From positions 1-64,000 of the forward strand of contig NZ_JAAEAA010000017.1 in NCBI RefSeq assembly GCF_010119545.1: a stretch of 64,000 bases of DNA, given 5' to 3'. Under the pieces are notes generated by a model. The model saw only the letters and a list, made by a program, of their open reading frames with translations. It was not told the origin of the DNA and made no database searches. The DNA is from Pontibacter fetidus (lineage in GTDB: Bacteria; Bacteroidota; Bacteroidia; Cytophagales; Hymenobacteraceae). The translations under genes were made by a program, and so were the position numbers. Below are positions 61,171 to 64,000 of this stretch, in pieces. Every line of letters starts with the position of its first letter. The first letter of the stretch is position 1.

Positions 61171-63573
61171 TTAAAACGCAATCGTAGCGGTTAGCTTAAA
61201 CTTCAGGTTATCCTTGTGTTTGGGTAAACTATAAGCGCCGTAGCGGTAAAAAGCACCAACTCCAATGCCCGAGAAAGCAGAACTAATGATGTTGTTAAGC
61301 ATCAGACCAGATTCAAAAAATCCTTTGTGCATCGTTTTAACCTGCGGAACTATAAAGTCGGGTAATGTTTGTTTCTGGTCGCCGATGCCGAGGTTGGTTA
61401 CCAACACTACATCCGGTTTAAAGAGTTTGGTGCGTAACAGGCGTCTGCCTAAGTTTTGTTGCAGGAAAAGTGCCGCGTACCTATCAGAGAAAAACTCATA
61501 AGGAGCCATTGTTTCGAAGCCCTCGCCAGCATATACTTCATAGTTATCAGAGTAGCTACCGTAGCCATTATACAGGTTTACGAATGGTGTATTTCCGATC
61601 ACCAGGCCTGCTGCCAGGGTGGTGCTTGTCTCGCCAAAGGTGCGTTGCTTCAAGCTGGCCTCTGCCCTAAAGTCGAATTTATTATAACTATAGTTTCCAT
61701 CCAGCACGCCATTTAAGCCACGCGTATATTGCAGCCACAGTACCGGGTAGTTGCCCGGCATGGGCATGGTCTGGTTAAACTGCTGCATCAGTTGCTCGCC
61801 GTAAGCATAGCGCAAACCTACACTTGCCTCCGCTATTTTATAAATAGCCTGTGGCTGATCATCCTGGAAGTATAACGTAGGCCTACGCTCTTCCTGTTGC
61901 AGTTGGGTGTGCAGTTGCAGATACCTGCCAAATCTGCCGGATAAGGCTACGTGCTGGTGTGTGGTATAGTCTAAAAACGGCAGCAGTGGCCGGCGCAGGT
62001 CTGAAAGCAATGTTTTTTGCCGGAAAGGTAACCGACGGCCGCCGGGTTCCAGCACATCTTCCCAGTAAGCGGCTTCCAGTGTCAGGTTAGTTGGTTTGTG
62101 AAGTATAAAAGCAGCATCGGCCCCGTATTTTGATTGCTCATCTTTAAAACCGTATGCCCAATAACCGCCTATAGCAAACCAGTCCAGGAGTTGGTTATTG
62201 GTATGCGCGCCAATGCCAAGCCGTAAGCCCTCAAAAGTGCTGAGGTGCAGCAAACGGTTCAGGTCTATACTTACAGGGCCTATGGGTAATTTTTTGGTAA
62301 ACAGGTACTCCATAAACCGAATGGTGCGGTCTAGTTTCTGGGCCTTACCAACGCTGTCCATTACGGTGTACGTTTGCTGCTCAAAAGCGTCAAGTGTATC
62401 GGGGCGGTGCTGTTGCCAGATGTAATCGGGTTGTTTGTTGGCCAGTGGGGTTTGCAGCAGGGCTACCGGCCCAAAATCACTTTTCTTCAGCCCGGGGTTC
62501 AGGTTTATGTCGGAGATGTAGGTGCGGATGTGGCCGTAGGGCTGGTGGCCTTTCAGTTCTATCTGTTGTACGGTTATTTCTACGTCGAGCTCGGTGGGGA
62601 ACCAGTGGCCCTGCACTTTGCTGAACTGCTGCTGTAGTTTTATGCCACGCTTATCGTCGCTGGCCGATTCGGCAATGATGTTTTGTACGGCCCAGCCATC
62701 GGAGTTAATATAAAGCAACCCTTTAAGCCCGGTAAAGTTCTTGCCCTGCAGCGGTGCAAACGAGATGATGAACACCGAATCCGGGCCGGCTACAACGGTT
62801 TCCTGCAGGGTAAAATCATACTTGCGGGCACTGCCCGGGCTAAGCGGACTCAGGTAATTCTTCCCGAAAAACAGCGGCATATCCGTGTACACCGAAAAAT
62901 CGCGGGCTTCGGCGGCCACTATTCCAAAACTGGGCTGCTGCAACCCCGATACGCGTGTAGCAACTATAGTTTCTTTGGTGCGGTCTGGTTTCAGGTAGGC
63001 AAATTCCGTTTCACTTTCCATCAAAAACAGGTGCTGCTTTGCCAGCAACTTCTGCATTTTATAGTAAGCAGAGTCTTCGCGGGTTTGGGGTTGGTTTGGG
63101 TTTCCGGGGCGCTTGCCCGGATCGGTGGCGGTAAGTATAAATTTGTTGTAAGTGCGATAGGTGTAGGCCGGCAGGTTTTCAGGGCGGTTGCGTTCGCGGT
63201 TACGGGTTGCCAGTGCTATAATGCGGTGCGCCGGGTTTATGCCTGCTCTAACTATAACTTCCTGAAGTTGCGCTGCCGATGGTTGCAGGTATACCTCAAC
63301 CTTACCCGTAGAATCTGGGGTGATGGTCTGTGGCGCGTAACCTACATAACTAAATCGTAAACTGGTAAGTGGCCTGGTATGCCGAAGCCTGAACTGCCCT
63401 TCGAGGTTGGTGTTGGTACCGGTCTCGCCGTTGTTGGCAGCTATACTTACAAAGGGCAGTTTTTCGTTAGTTTCGGCGTCGCGCACAGTGCCGTACACTT
63501 CCCGCACCTGCGCTATAGTTGGTATAGTTGCCAGGCAAAGTATAAACAGCAGGAAGCAGCGGAAGTATAGCAT
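61171..63573 (-). CDS. DUF5686 outer-membrane protein with carboxypeptidase-like N-terminal domain
   Basis: An 800-residue protein: signal peptide (about 1-21, TIPTIAQ), a carboxypeptidase-regulatory-like beta domain (EVYGTVRDAETNEKLPFVSI, SYVGYAPQTI), and a long beta-strand-rich DUF5686 part with FKPDVVLVTNLGIGD near the end and a terminal strand KFKLTATIAF typical of an outer-membrane barrel. The family is common in Bacteroidota and its transport or structural role is unknown. Two exact AACTATAGTT words lie inside (61686 and 62962). Confidence 0.85.
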   Translation of the reverse strand: MLYFRCFLLFILCLATIPTIAQVREVYGTVRDAETNEKLPFVSIAANNGETGTNTNLEGQFRLRHTRPLTSLRFSYVGYAPQTITPDSTGKVEVYLQPSAAQLQEVIVRAGINPAHRIIALATRNRERNRPENLPAYTYRTYNKFILTATDPGKRPGNPNQPQTREDSAYYKMQKLLAKQHLFLMESETEFAYLKPDRTKETIVATRVSGLQQPSFGIVAAEARDFSVYTDMPLFFGKNYLSPLSPGSARKYDFTLQETVVAGPDSVFIISFAPLQGKNFTGLKGLLYINSDGWAVQNIIAESASDDKRGIKLQQQFSKVQGHWFPTELDVEITVQQIELKGHQPYGHIRTYISDINLNPGLKKSDFGPVALLQTPLANKQPDYIWQQHRPDTLDAFEQQTYTVMDSVGKAQKLDRTIRFMEYLFTKKLPIGPVSIDLNRLLHLSTFEGLRLGIGAHTNNQLLDWFAIGGYWAYGFKDEQSKYGADAAFILHKPTNLTLEAAYWEDVLEPGGRRLPFRQKTLLSDLRRPLLPFLDYTTHQHVALSGRFGRYLQLHTQLQQEERRPTLYFQDDQPQAIYKIAEASVGLRYAYGEQLMQQFNQTMPMPGNYPVLWLQYTRGLNGVLDGNYSYNKFDFRAEASLKQRTFGETSTTLAAGLVIGNTPFVNLYNGYGSYSDNYEVYAGEGFETMAPYEFFSDRYAALFLQQNLGRRLLRTKLFKPDVVLVTNLGIGDQKQTLPDFIVPQVKTMHKGFFESGLMLNNIISSAFSGIGVGAFYRYGAYSLPKHKDNLKFKLTATIAF

Positions 63574-63596
63574 CTGGTAAAGATAATTGTCTGAAC

Positions 63597-63768
63597 CGCA
63601 GATTAAGGCAGATTTCTGGGATTAATTAGATTTTGGTTAATCCCTAAAGTTCCTGTATTATGCAGAATTATACTTTACGGTTTTAAGGAGTGAAAGTAAA
63701 ATGATCTACATGCGCTGTTGCAATCTCTTTCCAATCCCACAAATCCCTATCAATCTGCGGTTCAGACA
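63597..63768. repeat. Gap with inverted pieces of a dispersed repeat
   Basis: CCGCAGATTAAGGCAGATTT near 63597 and CAATCTGCGGTTCAGAC at about 63751-63767 are facing copies of a dispersed element related to the TAAATCCTGATTCAGACA family at 11974, 21001 and 31110. No gene. Confidence 0.5.
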
Positions 63769-63769
63769 A

Positions 63770-64000
63770 CTAAAACGTAAGCGACATGCCCATGCCCGGT
63801 TTACCATTTGGTAGTACCGTTGGTGAGATGACAGCATTATTATAGCCTTTGTCCTTAAAAAACTTGTCGTGGAGCCAGTACACGGCGTTTGCCGAAAGTA
63901 TACCAACTCCGGCACCAGCCAGCACATCGGCCATCCAGTGTTCGTTATTTAGCACGCGCATTATGCCGGTGGCACTAGCAATGGTATAACTACCTACACT
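63770..64000 (-). CDS. PAP2 superfamily phosphatase, C-terminal part (cut by window edge)
   Basis: The last 76 residues of a minus-strand protein that runs off the right edge; the frame stays open to 64000. SVGSYTIASATGIMRVLNNE followed by HWMADVLAGAGVG matches the third phosphatase motif of PAP2 proteins (SRxxxxxHxxxD), with Arg, His and Asp kept and Ser replaced by Met. A terminal hydrophobic helix and a beta-like tail (GKPGMGMSLTF) follow. Likely a membrane lipid phosphatase; the earlier motifs are outside the window. Confidence 0.75.
   Translation of the reverse strand, partial: SVGSYTIASATGIMRVLNNEHWMADVLAGAGVGILSANAVYWLHDKFFKDKGYNNAVISPTVLPNGKPGMGMSLTF

Noticed and set aside
62683-63360. 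225-residue plus-strand frame opposite the DUF5686 gene
   Set aside because: Shadow frame; the minus-strand protein has signal peptide and domain support.

Overview
The window is chromosomal DNA from a member of the Bacteroidota, most likely order Cytophagales and probably close to Pontibacter (Hymenobacteraceae); the genus is inference. The pointers are a type IX secretion/gliding motor operon (gldKLMN), a SprF/PorP-like gene, a PorW/SprE-like lipoprotein, a secreted protease with a type IX C-terminal sorting domain, carboxypeptidase-regulatory-like/TonB outer-membrane proteins, an ATP synthase operon that ends at atpG without atpD/atpC, and promoters resembling the Bacteroidota TTTG / TAnnTTTG type. 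I see no rRNA, tRNA, CRISPR array, insertion sequence or prophage.

Layout. 0.5-3.0 kb: a BlaI/BlaR1-type repressor/membrane protease pair behind two matching 16-bp operator palindromes. 3.3-5.4 kb: secreted metalloprotease. 6.0-10.4 kb: dgt and, convergent to it, polA. 10.6-14 kb: an unknown exported protein, a repeat-filled gap of 0.9 kb, and a lemA-TPM-TPM operon on the minus strand. 14.2-21.5 kb: nucleotidyltransferase, membrane LytTR regulator, EreA/ChaN-like membrane protein, prolyl oligopeptidase lipoprotein, acyl-ACP thioesterase, GNAT acetyltransferase. 21.6-25.3 kb: small unknowns, an MFS transporter, a DUF3052/YdeI-like protein. 25.4-28.9 kb: a minus-strand cluster of His-rich small protein, TonB-dependent receptor and lipoprotein that looks like metal uptake. 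29.1-36.9 kb: htpG, MORN-type lipoprotein, YraN, lipB, WecA-like transferase, DUF4271, hemD. 37.1-42.7 kb: sprF/porP-like gene and gldKLMN. 42.8-49.9 kb: minus-strand run porW/sprE - PBP1A - uvrC. 50.1-55.9 kb: atpZ, an unknown membrane protein, atpB-E-F-H-A-G. 56.1-64 kb: PafA-like phosphatase, ppa, a UbiA-like membrane protein, nnr, a DUF5686 outer-membrane protein and the C-terminal end of a PAP2 phosphatase cut by the window edge.

The genes are mostly ordinary housekeeping and envelope functions. The most unusual signal is not a gene: the 10-bp palindrome AACTATAGTT and close relatives (AACTATACTT, AAGTATACTT) are scattered through genes and gaps far above chance. At least 15 exact full-length copies were found by eye where about 0.06 would be expected from equal base frequencies. 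The word is used in either strand orientation and in the two reading frames that avoid its internal TAG stop, and it is visibly scarce in the gld and atp operons. It behaves like a highly iterated palindrome comparable in style to cyanobacterial HIP1. Several ordinary dispersed intergenic repeat families are also present in the gaps.
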